A stretch of DNA of 60,009 bases from contig JBOZIK010000001.1 in the NCBI GenBank assembly GCA_051453625.1, positions 164,756,098 to 164,816,106 on the forward strand, written 5' to 3'. This document shows, piece after piece, positions 47,575 through 59,999 of the stretch. How positions within the stretch are numbered: the first letter of the stretch is position 1; the number at the start of each line of letters is the position of its first letter. This stretch comes from Welwitschia mirabilis. Lineage: Eukaryota; Gnetophyta; Gnetopsida; Welwitschiales. A model generated the notes under the pieces. That model did not search any database and was not told where the DNA came from. It saw nothing but the letters and a program-made list of their open reading frames with translations. The position numbers and the translations under genes are program-made.

Positions 47575-49226
47575 GTAAAAATATAGAAGGCAACTGATCA
47601 AAAATTCTTAAGGTTACAACATTCATTCCTAATAAGGAATTCTCATGCATGAATGTTGATAATACATATATAATAACATAAATCATATATGGGTACTTGA
47701 ATATATACATGGTGAATCCTTGAAGTGATTAATTAACCATAATCATTCATTAGTAACCTCATCACCAATATTAAGAAACCCCTCATATCACCCTAGCATC
47801 TTGGTGTGGGCTAATGGAAGGAAATATCATAATATAATATCATTATAGTAATCTCATGTAGAGGTATGATTGACAGACACATACACATGCACACATGTTA
47901 TTTGGATAGGATTCCTCATATCTGTTCCTTTTATAATGCAACATAATCAATGTAATAATAAATAAATGTATAGAATGTCAAAACCAATAGCTTCTATGCC
48001 ATTGATTAAATCACTAATCTTAATAGACTTAACATGATAAAAGTTAAAAGATAAAGATTGCTAACTAAATGCTTAATTATTTTAATGAGAATTATAGAAT
48101 AATTGCTAATAGTATATCATTTTGTGTATAAAATAACAAATAAATATTTAAGACATTTAATGCATATGCATGAACATATAAGAAAATACATTTAAAGATA
48201 CATACTTGGGATGTGCTAATGCATACTAGAAGGAATGGTAATCATTGAGAAATTTGCTAAACATGCATCGTTATATACTATACTATGCATAACATAAATG
48301 CATTAAATTATACTAGAAGCAATATGATTGTTAGTAAATACATCCAAAAAACATCATTGTAATATTACGAATTTTTGCATAAAATAAATAAGATAGAAAA
48401 ACATGGCATACAGAAAAACATGGCATACACTCTATCCAAGAGATGTATAATATCAAAAACCATTATATCACATTTATTTGTACTGTTTAACCTAAGGGTT
48501 GACCTCCCACATTAAAATGCTAGTATGTATATCAAAATCTATTAGTTGCAATTATTATTTATCTTCTTTAATACCTTAAATTATTTTTTTGCACATAATT
48601 ATATTTAAATATGTAATCATATAGCATTAATAATGCACATTTTTCAACATAAGTACAATAACATAAACATATCATACATAACCCAATTTGTATAGAATCC
48701 TATATCAATAAATGTTTAAGCATGATAAGGCAAACAATGTGGTAGCCTAACTCGTGGGTACTTATTCTATATTTATGAGGTCATGATAGTTGTACTTAAA
48801 AGGAAGTACAGTTACTAAAATGTTGAGTTTAAAATTCCTCTCATCCTCTAATACATTTTAAGATAATAAATAAATATGTCTAACCCTTTATGATATATAT
48901 GTAATACTATGCACATTAGATAACATAATATAATATAATACATATTCAATATAATATATTATAATATAATGTATATGCAATATAATATAATATAACATAA
49001 TATAATATAGTAACATATACAATGCAGTACAATATAATTTAATATATAATAATATAAAATAATTTAATATAATATAATATTATAACATAAGATAATATAA
49101 TATAATGTAACATAATATTATACATATGTATTATATAATATAATACATATGTTTTGAATGTAGTATAATAATATAATATTAATAGATCCAAAACATAACC
49201 AGAAACAATTGGACTACAACTATGCA
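47029..49226 (-). mobile_element. LTR E2 (family E), inserted in element D
   Basis: It starts TGTCGTAACC, aligned with TGTCACAATC of E3, and continues co-linearly through to an ATAAT-rich array and ATTAATAGATCCAAAACATA. There is no primer site on its left (minus-strand downstream) side. It is therefore a solo LTR or the 3' LTR of an element whose body lies to the right. The right end is approximate. Confidence 0.65.
48395..48428. repeat. Tandem duplication, 17-base unit
   Basis: AGAAAAACATGGCATAC occurs twice in a row within LTR E2. E3 has a single, altered copy. Confidence 0.9.
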
Positions 49227-50296
49227 TCTTATTTCATATGTTTAATAAAGATGGATAAACACCACAAGTAGGCAACACTTGCTTAAAGGGTTATTCCCCA
49301 CCAATAATAGTGGTGAAAGTATCCTAAATAGTAAAGGCTTCACATCAAATTAACTAGAATCCTAAAGATCATCTCAAAGGTTATTGACATTTATCGTAGT
49401 AATATTTTGCCTAACAATAATTTATCCATTCAAGAACAACCTACCCTCATTACTAAGCGTTGCATGCAAATATCATTATTCATCATTTTAGCCATGATTT
49501 TATTTACAAATCCATTGATCATTCTTACTAACAATTAAAGAGAAAAGAGTTCTCTTGAAATAAACATAAGTATCATACAAGAGGGAAGAGAAAATTAAGC
49601 TAATGCATTTTGGACATTTTGAATATTTCACTTTTACTGAGCACATTAAAGTCAATGTATCGTTAAACTAACTACTATTGTAATTATAAAAGAAGTTCTA
49701 TAATAAGAATTATAGAGACTGTGGGAAATTAAAAATAACTATTCCATTTAAACAGAAATAGCAACAACTCCCAAGAAAGGATCTTAACGCATCACAAGAG
49801 GCTAATGGGGTCCAATGTGAAATATGATAATAATCTGAAACACTCATTTCTGGATTAGTAATAGACCAAAGATTACTATTCTCTTCTCAATCTTTCACTT
49901 TGAGGTATTTAGGATTTGCACAATCACCAACATAGAACTAACAGATTTCACATCCATAAAACACAAAGTAACTATTACTCTAACGCCAGTGTTTTACTTA
50001 AAGCTTGCCTCAAATAAGATTCTCAAACTTTGAGATTGTATCTGAAGCACTGAAGGTTAACACTAATTTCAAAGGAGAATCATAAAATCAATTCAATACA
50101 TAGTAGAGATAATTTCAAGACATGAAATTGTCATCGATAAATGATAAATTCATTGATCCATGGATTATAAATCAAAGCCTGAAACTACCTCCTATAACCT
50201 TCCGAAATAGAAAACGAATGACACACAGGAACGATTGCACTAGTACTTTCAGCATGTATAGTAAAAAGTAAATAATGTCAAATATCAAAGACTCAC
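49227..50296. other. No recognised gene between LTR E2 and E2'
   Basis: About 1.1 kb, somewhat less AT-rich than average, with no coding frame I recognise. CACCAATAATAGTGGTG at 49300 is an inverted pair similar to the hairpin in the LTR of element D. On the minus strand it would lie between two family E LTRs and could be the body of an element, but it does not match the F internal sequence. Confidence 0.35.
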
Positions 50297-50396
50297 NNNN
50301 NNNNNNNNNNNNNNNNNNNNNNNNNNNNNNNNNNNNNNNNNNNNNNNNNNNNNNNNNNNNNNNNNNNNNNNNNNNNNNNNNNNNNNNNNNNNNNNN
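50297..50396. other. Assembly gap, 100 N
   Basis: The sequence right of the gap resumes inside a family E LTR, at the point corresponding to about 48707 in E2. Confidence 0.95.
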
Positions 50397-50880
50397 CATA
50401 TCAAAAAATGTTTAAGCATGATAAGGTAAACAATGTGGTAGCCTAACTAGTGGGTACTCATTCTATATTTAGGAGGTCATGGTAGTTGTACTTAAAGGGA
50501 AGTACAGTTACTAAAATATTGAGTTTAACATTCCTCTCACCCTCTAATACATTTTAAAACAATAAATAAATATGTCTAACACTTTATGATATATATGTAA
50601 TACTATGCATATGAGAAAACATAATATAATATAATGTATATGTAATATAATATAATATAACATACTATAATATAGTAAAATATACAATACAATACGATAT
50701 AATTTAATATATTATAATATAACATAATATAATATATTATAATATTATAACATAACATAATATAATATAATGTAACATAATATTATACATATGTATTATA
50801 TGATATAATACATATGTTTTAAATTTAGTATAATAACATTATATTAATAGATCAAAACATGATAATAAACAATTAGTGTA
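50397..50880 (-). mobile_element. Partial LTR E2' (family E)
   Basis: It is closely similar to the right part of E2 (48707 to about 49205), including GTTTAAGCATGATAAGG and the ATAAT-rich array, and then continues into sequence shared with the right edge of E3 (GTTCATATTTGTATA..). Its left part is lost in the gap. Confidence 0.75.
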
Positions 50881-51405
50881 CATACATGTAATTGAATAGG
50901 TTCATATTTGTATATAAGATCCCTTACTATATTTATCTTGAATTTTCATGTTCTTTAAATAATTAATTAGCTACTTACGTGTTCTATTACATGATAGAAC
51001 ATCTAAATCTTATAAGATTACTTATTTTTAAAATTGAATTTTCTTTTTATGACTTGTATATGCTTTAATGGAATTATCTAAGAATTTGGATATTACATCA
51101 TAATAATTTTGTTTGTTGTTATGATTATGTGGGATTCACTCTTATAATATGTCATCATTATTAACAATCAGCAGCCATACAAGAAAATAAGTAAATTCAT
51201 TTTAAGTGTGATTTTTTTTTTTGATATCCTTGCAACTATTGATAGTTGGTTTGATAAGATATTTGATCTGTCATTTGTATAGATCTTTACATAATTTATC
51301 CTTGATCATGGACTTCCCCATGGTAGGCAACAAAGTTACTGTTATTTCTATCATACTTGAAAGGATTGACTACGTCTAGAAGGGATCTATTTTCACTACC
51401 TCTAT
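50881..51405 (-). mobile_element. F0: internal sequence of family E element, first copy
   Basis: After the LTR edge it matches E3's right flank, then skips to sequence equivalent to 51895-52212 (GATTATGTGGGATTCACTC through CACTACCTCTAT). Compared with F2 it lacks about 800 bases. It stops at the gap. The contained GGCAACAAAGTTACTGTTAT segment is shared by F0, F1 and F2. Confidence 0.65.
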
Positions 51406-51505
51406 NNNNNNNNNNNNNNNNNNNNNNNNNNNNNNNNNNNNNNNNNNNNNNNNNNNNNNNNNNNNNNNNNNNNNNNNNNNNNNNNNNNNNNNNNNNNNNN
51501 NNNNN
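51406..51505. other. Assembly gap, 100 N
   Basis: The order of segments across the gap (F0 before the start of F1) is inconsistent with F2, so contigs here may be misjoined or a duplication unresolved. Confidence 0.95.
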
Positions 51506-53218
51506 TTTTTAATTGTTGTTGTAATGTTAAGTCCTTGTGGAAGGAAGTTGTTGCACCATGCAAAGGTGTTATAGCCACCTTTAGGAATCTATTGCTGCAT
51601 TCACTACAATAGGTAAAATGATTAAGATTCGTCTAATGAGCTTTTGGAGCTCTCTTATGTAGCAGTCCTTCATTATCTAGTCTATTTTTTTTCTTAATTT
51701 TATATTATTATTTTTAATTTTTCAATCTATTATTGATTTATCTTACTATAAAAGGCATCACAACCAAAATATTTCTTGTATATGTGCTCTTTTTATGAAA
51801 GGATACCCTTCATGAAAGTGCAAAATGCAAAGGATGGAAGAAGATCATTCTAAACTGGTGTAGTTCCTTTTTTTTTAATTTTCTTACTAATAATTTGGAT
51901 ATTACATCATAATAATTTTGTTTTTTGTTATGATTATGTGGGATTCACTCTTGTAGTATGTCATTATTATTGACAATCAGTGACCATACATGAAAAGGAG
52001 TAAATTCCTTTTAAGTGTAATTTTTTCTTTGATATCCTTGCAACTATTGATAGATGATTATATAAGACATTTAATATATTATTTGTATAGATCTTTACAT
52101 AATTTAGCCTCGATCATGGACTTCCCCATGATAGGCAACAAAGTTACTGTTATTCCTATAATGGTTGCAAGGGTTGACTACATTTAGAAAGCATCTATTG
52201 TCACTACCTCTATAGAAGCCTTGAAAGGGTCTCAATGGTCTAAAAACTATAGTGAACAACTCACAATTCAAAATAAAGTGTAATAATGAATATGAATATG
52301 TAGCCTTTGTGCCTCTATGGTCTCAAGCATCTCTCTAGAGGAGGAATTGTATCTAGTGGCCATTACCATAACATAGCAACAACAAAAGAGAAGATTAGAG
52401 TTGTCTACTTCACTTGTAATCTAACTATGTATAATCAGATTCTGTAAGTAGTCCATGGTTTCATCTATGACATTCACACTATTAAAATTACATGTGAATA
52501 TTAAAGGAATTATAATTTCTTTACTCTTAGTGAAAGAATAGGTAATCAGACCATGAATAAGAGGGTAGTTTCTTGGAAGAAGTTGAGGTTGAGTTTCATT
52601 TGAATTTATAGATGTAGTTGTACATTGGTTTGAGGAAAAATGGAATTTTTCTATGAATAAAAATTCATAAAGATAGATGAAATGCGAGAGGAAAAACCTT
52701 AGAGATGATAGTGAAGTAGTCATGTAACATTTTAATGACATTAGAGAAGATGAATTATGTTATTATCTTATGATTTCATAGTGTTGTGGCTTTTCTTTAC
52801 ATAGTGTTCAAACTTTAAATAGTATTTCATCCTTAAATTCCCTAATCCTTTCATTCAAATGAATAATTTCATTGAACACTCTTTGGACATCCTTAATTAT
52901 TCAATTTTTTCAATATATACCAAGGAGTGCATCATTGATTCAAAAATCCATCTTATTACATTTATTTTTGATAAGAGTAGTGTGTCGTTTTATGCTAAAT
53001 TATAGGCCTAATGATGATGTTGAATGGAGCATTATTTGCTTATTTTCTTTTAACTACAACATACACATACTAATGCACTAAATATCACATAACATAGTGT
53101 AGTGAAGTATTACATTCTTTTTCCCTTAATAAGTTTTCATCCCTAGAAACTACTTAAGCCATTTCTTGCTTTAACAATAACCATTTCTAAATTAATTAAG
53201 CAATGGATTTAGACCTAA
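51506..53218 (-). mobile_element. F1: internal sequence of family E element, second copy
   Basis: It is co-linear with F2 (55880-57160) over most of its length and runs on the minus strand from the primer site at 53219-53230. A minus-strand open frame of 106 codons at 52421-52741 is present, but its aligned counterpart in F2 is not open in the same frame, and another shared frame carries a stop at the same place in both. I see no family motif. The whole internal region is only about 1.7-2 kb with no pol, so the element looks non-autonomous. Confidence 0.6.
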
Positions 53219-53230
53219 GCTCTAATACCA
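53219..53230 (-). promoter_or_regulatory. Primer-binding site, initiator Met tRNA type, family E
   Basis: On the minus strand this reads TGGTATTAGAGC, one C-to-T change from the TGGTATCAGAGC primer site used by Copia and Tekay/Del elements. It lies two bases beyond the LTR edge TGTCACAA at 53233, which fixes E3 as the 5' LTR of a minus-strand element. Confidence 0.85.
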
Positions 53231-53232
53231 AA

Positions 53233-55290
53233 TGTCACAATCTAGTATTTGGATTGGACTTAAAAGGCACTAATTTTTTTATATAGTTAACTGTAAATTA
53301 AGTTACATGATTTGATTAACCATTTTAGTTGGATAATTTAGGTTATGACTAAGAGACTTATGTCTTAGTTACCCAAAGTTACATAGCTCACTTGAGCAAT
53401 ACCACATCCAATCTTAATGTTATTTAGAAATGCTAACTAGGAACACATAGTAAAGGTATGAAATTAAGATCAAATGATTGGTTACATCCATAGCTAAGCA
53501 ACCACACCTACATATCCTCATTCATAGAAGTTTAGATCATGCATAATTCTATCTTGGACCTTATCCTAGTCTCCACAAATATGCATGAGCATAAGATAGA
53601 TCAAGGTAGTTCATATTAGTAGGCATGTGGGGAAAAATATGCATGAAATAATTCAAGGATAATGTAAGAATGCAATGTTTGATTTACTGAGAGTATATTA
53701 CCAAACTGAATCAACTAATATGAAGTGTTATTACACATATAAACATATAGAATCATAATAGCTATATCCAAAAGTATAGAAGGCAGGTAGTCAAGAACTA
53801 TCAAGGCCACAACATCCATTCCTAATAAGGAATTATAATGCTTGAATGATAATAATACATATGTATTAACATAAATCATATATGTCTACCCCAGTATATA
53901 CATAGGGAATCCCCAAAGTGATCACTTGGATATAATCATGTATTAGTAACCTCATTCACTAAGTTGTAAAGACCTTGATATTAATCTAATGTCTTAGTGT
54001 AAGCCAATGCAAGGAAATTATTATAATAGAGTATTATTTTATTAAACTCACCCAAAAATATGATAACACACCTACATGCAAACATACATATACATACTCC
54101 TAAACCATTTTGGTACGATACCTCATAGATGCTCCTTTTATAATACAACATAATCAATGTAATAATACATAAATATATAGAATGTCAAAACCAACAGCTC
54201 ACATGCCACTAATTAAATCACTAGCCTTAATAGACTTAGCATAATAGAAGTTTAAAGATGAAAATAGCTAATTAAATTCTTAATTATTTTAATGAGCATC
54301 ATAGAATAATTACTAAAAATATATCATTTTATGTATAAGATAATAAATAACTATTTGAGGCATCTAATTCATATGCATGAACATATAAGAAAATACATTT
54401 AAAGATATATAATTGGAATGTGATAAGTGTGTACTATAGATAATTGTAACTATGGAGGAATGTGCTAAACTTACATCATTATATACTATACTATGCATAA
54501 TATAACTACATTAAATCATACTAAAAAAAACATGACTGTTAATCAATATATCTAATAGCCATGATTGTAATATTATGAAATTTTGCATGAAATAAATAAG
54601 ATAGAAAAAAATGGCCTTAAAAACCATTATATCACATTTATTTCTAATGTTTAACCTAAGGGTAGACCTTCCACATTAAAAAACTAGCATGTATATCAAA
54701 GGCTACTAGTTGTAATTATTGTTTATCTAATTTAATACCTTAAACTATTATATTATTTTGATATGTATATCATATAACATTAATAATGCACATTTCTCAA
54801 CATAAGTACAATTACATAAACATATCATACATAACATACCTTGCATAGAATCCTCTATTTAACTCTTAAAAATAAAACATGTTTAAGAATAATAACATAA
54901 ATAGTGTGATATCCTAACTAGTGGGTACTCATTCTTCATTTAGAAGATCATGGTAGTTGTACTTAAAGGGAAGTATAATTACTAAAATGTTGCATCTAAC
55001 ATTTGTCACACCCTCCAATACATTTTAAGGTAATAAATAAATATGTTTAACCCTTTATAATATACATGTAATACTGTGCATATGAGACAACATAATATAA
55101 TACTATGCATATACTATAGTATATAATATAATAGATATGTTATATTATATAATATAATATATTATAACATAATATAATATAATATAATGTAATATAATAT
55201 TATACATACATATTATGTAATATAATACATATTTTATGAATGTAGTATAATAATATAATATTAATAGATCAAAACATTACATTAAATAAT
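53233..55290 (-). mobile_element. LTR E3 (family E), shared between two internal copies
   Basis: It begins TGTCACAATCTAGTATTTGG, and is about 2 kb long to an ATAAT-rich array and AATAGATCAAAACATTACAT. To its left is a primer site and F1. To its right, without interruption, lies F2. It therefore serves as 5' LTR for F1 and 3' LTR for F2. Del/Tekay LTRs ending GTGACA just before a TGGTATCAGAGC site support the family assignment. Confidence 0.75.
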
Positions 55291-57176
55291 TAGATTACAT
55301 CTATCTAATTGAACAGGATCATATTTATGTATGAGATACATCACTATATTTCTTCTGCATTCTTATGTTCTTTGAACAATTGATTAGTTACTTGTGTGCT
55401 TTATTATGTGACGAAACATCTAAATCTTATAATACCACTTCTTTTTGGAATTAAATGTCCTTTTTATGACTTATGTGTGCCTTAAAGTACTTGTATTAGA
55501 GGGAATTTCTTCTATTGAAAATGAAGGCTACAAAATTTTCAAGTTCTGGAATCTTAAAATTCAACAAAGTTTATAACAAAGCACTTAGTAGAAGTCTTAA
55601 TACGCTTTTCTCTTAATATTAGTCTTGCTAGGTTAATTATACAAAGATTATTTTCCTTAAGGTTTGAGCTTTTTATATATGAGATAATTAAGACATTCTA
55701 GTTAGTGTTTTATCGACCAAAGTGCAATGTCCTCTTTTTCTAAAAAATTAATTTATTATATGAATAAATACATTTAAAAAATAAATAAACCCTAAAAAGA
55801 AAAATAAAATATTAAATATTTTTGTTGAAATTCTCCAGCACTAGTTGTAATTGTATATTGAACTATGTACATATTAATTTTAGATTACCTCTTCATTTAT
55901 GCATTTATTGTTGTTCTAATGTTGATTCCTTGTGGAACAAAGTTAGTGCACTATGCAAGGGTATTGTAGTTGCCTTCATGAATCTACCATTGCATTCACG
56001 ATAATGGATGCAATGATTTAAATCACTTCAATTACTTTCCAAATCTCTCTTATGTAGGCATTCTTCATTGTCTAGTCTATTTTCTTTTTTAATTTTTAAT
56101 TTTCCTTTTATTTTTTAATCTAATATCAATAAATCTTACTCTGAAAGGCATCATAATTAAAACATTTCTTAGATAGGGTCCTTTTTGCAAAATGATGCCC
56201 TTCATAAGAGTGAAAAATATGAATGATGAGAGAAGATCATTCTAAACTAGTATAGTTATTCTTTTTTCTTTGCTAAGAATTTATCTCCTACATGATAAGC
56301 TTTGTATTTGTTGTTGTGATTGTATGGGATTTACTCTTGCAGTGTGTCATCATCAATTAGCAATTACTAATTATGTAGAAAAAGAAGTAACTTTTTTTGA
56401 AATGTTGTATTATTTTTTAATACCCTTATAACTATTGATAGATGGTTTTATAGTGTGCTTGTTCCATAATTGGTGTAGCATCTTACATAATCTAACCTTG
56501 AGCATGGACTTCCCCATAATAGACAACAAAGTTACTATTATTCCTATCACAATTGGAAGGGCTAAATCCATTAAAAAACAATCTATTATTGCTACCTTCA
56601 TAGAAGTCCTGAAAGGATCTACATGATTAAAAAATTGTAGTAAACAAATCAAAGCTCTAAACAAAGTAAAATAATGATGATTAATATGTGGCCTCTATGC
56701 CATTATGATTTTAGGTGTCTCTCTAAAGGGGTAATTGAATCCAGTGGACATTACCATAACATACTAAAATAGAATATAAGGTTAGAGTTATCTATTTTGC
56801 CTTTGATATAACTATGTGCAATCAAATTCTATAAGCAAGCCACGATTACATTTGCATCCTTCACACTACCAAAATTGCATGCAAATATCAAACAAGTTAA
56901 GATTTCTTTACTCTTAGTAAAAGAATAGGTGATTAAGCTAGCAATGAAAGAGTAATTACTTGCAAGCTATTGAGGTTGAGTGCCATCTAAATCTATAGAT
57001 GTAGTTATAGATTGATTTAAGGGATATGAGATTTCTTTATAAATAAAAATTCAAAGAGACAAATGAAATAAGAGATGAAAAATCCTAGCAATGATTGTGA
57101 AGTACTCATGTGACATTTTAATGGTGTTAGAGGAGATGAATGATTGTATTATTCTATGATTCTATTGAGAATCCAG
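55291..57176 (-). mobile_element. F2: internal sequence of family E element, third copy, cut by Copia
   Basis: It matches F1 from about 55880 (TTGTTGTTCTAATGTTGA) to 57160 (GTGACATTTTAATGG..GTTAGAG). The match stops at about 57165-57176, where the Copia LTR starts. F2 would have continued to its own primer site on the right. The open frame at 56410-56664 on the minus strand matches nothing I know. Confidence 0.65.
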
Positions 57177-58094
57177 TGTGATTGATTAATTTAATGAGTT
57201 TTTATAGTTAGTATATTATGCAGAGATTCCCCAGCACTAGGCGACCGACTTATAAGATTGGGCAACCGACTTGTTAAAGAACTATGATACTGCTTCAAAC
57301 CTGAGTGACCATCCACATAACAGAGGGTGACCGAACTGATATAGATTAAGAAAATGACTAGTTGAAGAATGGGTGACCGAGTTTATCATATCAGTTGACC
57401 GAGATGTCATATCAGGAAGAAGACTAGTTCAAACACGGGCAACCAAAACACCATTATTCAGACGATCCCATTGAGCCTGAGTGTAAGAACTCAGGCAAAC
57501 ATGATTATGTAAGATTAACCGTACAAAGAAAAAATATAATCATTATGAATTTAATGGCTTATTAAAAAGCATAATGGTTTACTTTCATCTTGTTAAAATA
57601 GTTACCTTATGCATCTTCAATATAAAAATCTCTCCTCTAATCAAAAGAGCACTACATGGATTGTAACAATCTGAGACTCAAAAATAAGAACTATTATATT
57701 CTTTTGATATTGTATCTGAATAAGCTTCAAGTTTAGATTTTTGATTGATTCTATCATTGTACTTACTTTAGAAGAAGAGATTGCTATACCTTAGAGAAAA
57801 TATTAATGCATCTATGCATCATTCTTTTTTCCATTTATTTGCAGTTGAGGATAAGCCATAAAATCCTCTGTGGTTGTGAAAGATTATTTGGTAAGCCTAA
57901 AAACCATTATTAGAAGCTAATATATGCCAGTCAAGGACAAGGAGTCTAGGAAGCTGAAGGGTGGTGTCTATCCATCATTGAATTACTTGTTTTTGTATTG
58001 CTTTTCTACTTGTCTTATTTGCAGGTTGTTAAGAACAAGAAAATTGCTTTTAAAGACCTATTCACATCCCTCTAGGGTCAATCCTTTACTTTCA
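57177..58094 (+). mobile_element. 5' LTR of Copia element
   Basis: It starts TGTGATTGATT exactly where F2 homology ends, and ends CTTTACTTTCA three bases before the primer site, about 918 bases with TG...CA ends. It contains a cluster of GTGACCGA variants at about 57241, 57261, 57326, 57371 and 57394, and a TATAAAAATC box at 57620 that is a likely promoter TATA. Confidence 0.8.
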
Positions 58095-58097
58095 ATT

Positions 58098-58109
58098 GGT
58101 ATCAGAGCT
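58098..58109 (+). promoter_or_regulatory. Copia primer-binding site (TGGTATCAGAGC)
   Basis: A perfect match to the initiator Met tRNA primer site, three bases after the LTR end. It is undamaged, unlike the sites of the Gypsy elements here. Confidence 0.95.
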
Positions 58110-58159
58110 AGGTTAAGTAATAAATCTTGACAGATATTTGCTCCACTTATCCCTAAAAA

Positions 58160-59110
58160 ATGAGTCAATCCACTAAAGGAAATCCTGTCACACGACATCC
58201 ATTCTTCGATGGAACAAATTATGGTCATTGGAAAGCAAAGATAAGAATCTTTGTTTAATCGATTAACCTTGAAATATGGGAGTCTATTACTAATAGGTAT
58301 TGTTCTCCTACTATGCAAGATCCGGTAACCAAGTTGGCTACTTCAAAAAGCAAGGACAAATGTGGATACTGGATAAAAAATTAGCCACAATATACAAATT
58401 TAAAGGTCTAAATGCCATTTTATATGCTATATGTCTAGAAGATTTCAAAAGAGTTATAAATTGCACCACTGCCAAAGAAGCATGGGACATATTGGAAACT
58501 GCTCATAAAGGAATCAATCTAGTAAAGTAGGCTAAGGTTCAAAAGCTAATCACTTAGTTTGAAGATATAAAGATGGAAGACAATGAAGGTATCAATGAAT
58601 TTTTTGCAAAGATAAAAGATATTATAAATTCTATGCATGGATTAGGTGAAACAATTGAAGAATCAAGAGTGGTTCACAAAGCCTTGAGATCTCTACCTAT
58701 AAGGTTCGAATCAAAAGTGACCACCATTGAGGAAAGAAAGATCTAAACATTATAAAACTAGATGAACTCCAAGGGAACCTTTACAATTTTGAGCTTAAAC
58801 TTGGAAAACAGAAGAAGAAGAGTGTGGCATTATCTACCATACATGAAATTGCTGAGATCAAGGATAGATCTGAACAAGCACCAGAAAGTGATGATGTAGT
58901 GGCTCTTCTAGCCAAAAGATTTAGATGCTTCATGTAGAAACAACAAGGTGGAGGTCAGTCTAGGAGATGACTAAGAAGGAAAGAAGAAAGATGCCATAAA
59001 ATACAGTACTATTCTTGTAAAGGTTTTGGTCATACATCAAGTGTCTATCCAAACAACAGAAAAGTTGATAAAATAAAAGGAAAGAAAGTCCTGTCAGCAA
59101 CATGGGATGA
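58160..59110 (+). pseudogene. Copia gag (UBN2/Retrotran_gag_2) with degenerate zinc knuckle
   Basis: It starts with an ATG 50 bases after the primer site. The N-terminus reads FFDGTNYGHWKAKIRIFV, the G.NY..W...M..F opening of Copia Gag, and then a stop and a frameshift follow. In the second frame come CTTAKEAWDILETAHKG and VKALRSLP-type motifs: KALRSLPIRFESKVTTIEE near 58678-58735, as in the family's L.SLP..W..KV.AI.E. The knuckle reads YYSCKGFGHTSSVYPN near 59005-59055, keeping one Cys and the Gly-His but losing two Cys of the CCHC. Gag assembles the particle, but this copy cannot be translated in full. Confidence 0.85.
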
Positions 59111-59165
59111 TGAAGAAAGTAAGAGTGAATAGAACTCAGATTCAAAACATGGTGATATATCTCTT

Positions 59166-59360
59166 ATGGCTATTATTAATGAAAAGGTATGCTCCTTTTC
59201 TCACATTGATTCAACCATTAGCGAAGATATGCTAAATGATATAAAATTAGAATTGTATTTGAAATGTCAAAATCTAGATCATAGAATAAACCAACTGAGA
59301 AAAGAAAATAAACTCCTTCTAGATAAGCTTGAGATTAGAGAAAGGAAATTAAAGACCTAA
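59166..59360 (+). pseudogene. Copia coiled-coil spacer between gag knuckle and protease
   Basis: An open run of 64 codons with heptad-like Leu/Ile spacing in its second half (LDHRINQLRKENKLLLDKLE), highly charged, and predicted by eye to form a coiled coil. Similar acidic and coiled segments occur at this place in SIRE-type Copia elements. It ends in a stop, and the following ~300 bases are frameshifted spacer. Confidence 0.6.
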
Positions 59361-59675
59361 AAATTAACCTTGCCTCAACCTCCTATCGTGTTAAAGATCA
59401 AGTCTCTCAGAAATCTTTCTCTAGCTTGTTTAATTCTTAGCACTACTTATATTTTAAACCTTTGTCTAAGACAAACTCTAAGAACTTAACTCTTTAGCTA
59501 ATATCACCTACCATTATTATAATAAAAAGGGTTATTCTAAGATTGATTATATGCAAAATCTAGTTTCCTCACTCCATATTAGGATCTAAGTTTATTTTTT
59601 TCCAAAAAATCACATCCTATTGCAAACAAAAACAAATGCCTAAGGTGGATTCCAAAATCCATAACTAAAAGCCTA

Positions 59676-59999
59676 TTGATCCATATGACTTTAAAAGTAA
59701 CTAATCATTCTTATTGGTATCTAGATAGTGGGTGCTTGAGATATATGATAGATGATAAGTTAAACTTCATCATCTTCAAGAAATACAATGGAGGAGAAGT
59801 CACTTTTGAAGATAATGGAAGAGCTCAGATTGAAGGTATTAGAAGCATTGGTGGAAGTAACTTACTTAATATTCATAATGTTTTATTTGTTAATAGATTA
59901 AAGCATAATTTGTTAAGCATTAGTCAGATTTTTGATAAAGGTCATAAAGTGTTTTTCGATGAAAATAAATGTATTATGAAACACAGTAAAATAGATTAA
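59676..59999 (+). pseudogene. Copia aspartic protease and start of GAG-pre-integrase domain
   Basis: An open run of 107 codons. YWYLDSGCLRYMIDDKLNF carries the Copia protease active site D-S-G intact. GGEVTFEDNGRAQIEGI and LLNIHNVLFVNRLKHNLLSI follow, the conserved flap and C-terminal blocks, and LLSISQIFDKGHKVFF leads to the zinc-binding pre-integrase domain. A TAA follows at about 59997. The protease normally cuts the Gag-Pol polyprotein. The domain itself is nearly whole, but the stop and upstream breaks separate it from the rest. Confidence 0.85.

Noticed and set aside
52421-52741. Minus-strand 106-codon frame in F1 as a captured gene
   Set aside because: The aligned region in F2 does not keep that frame open, and another shared frame has the same stop in both copies. 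No family motif is visible.
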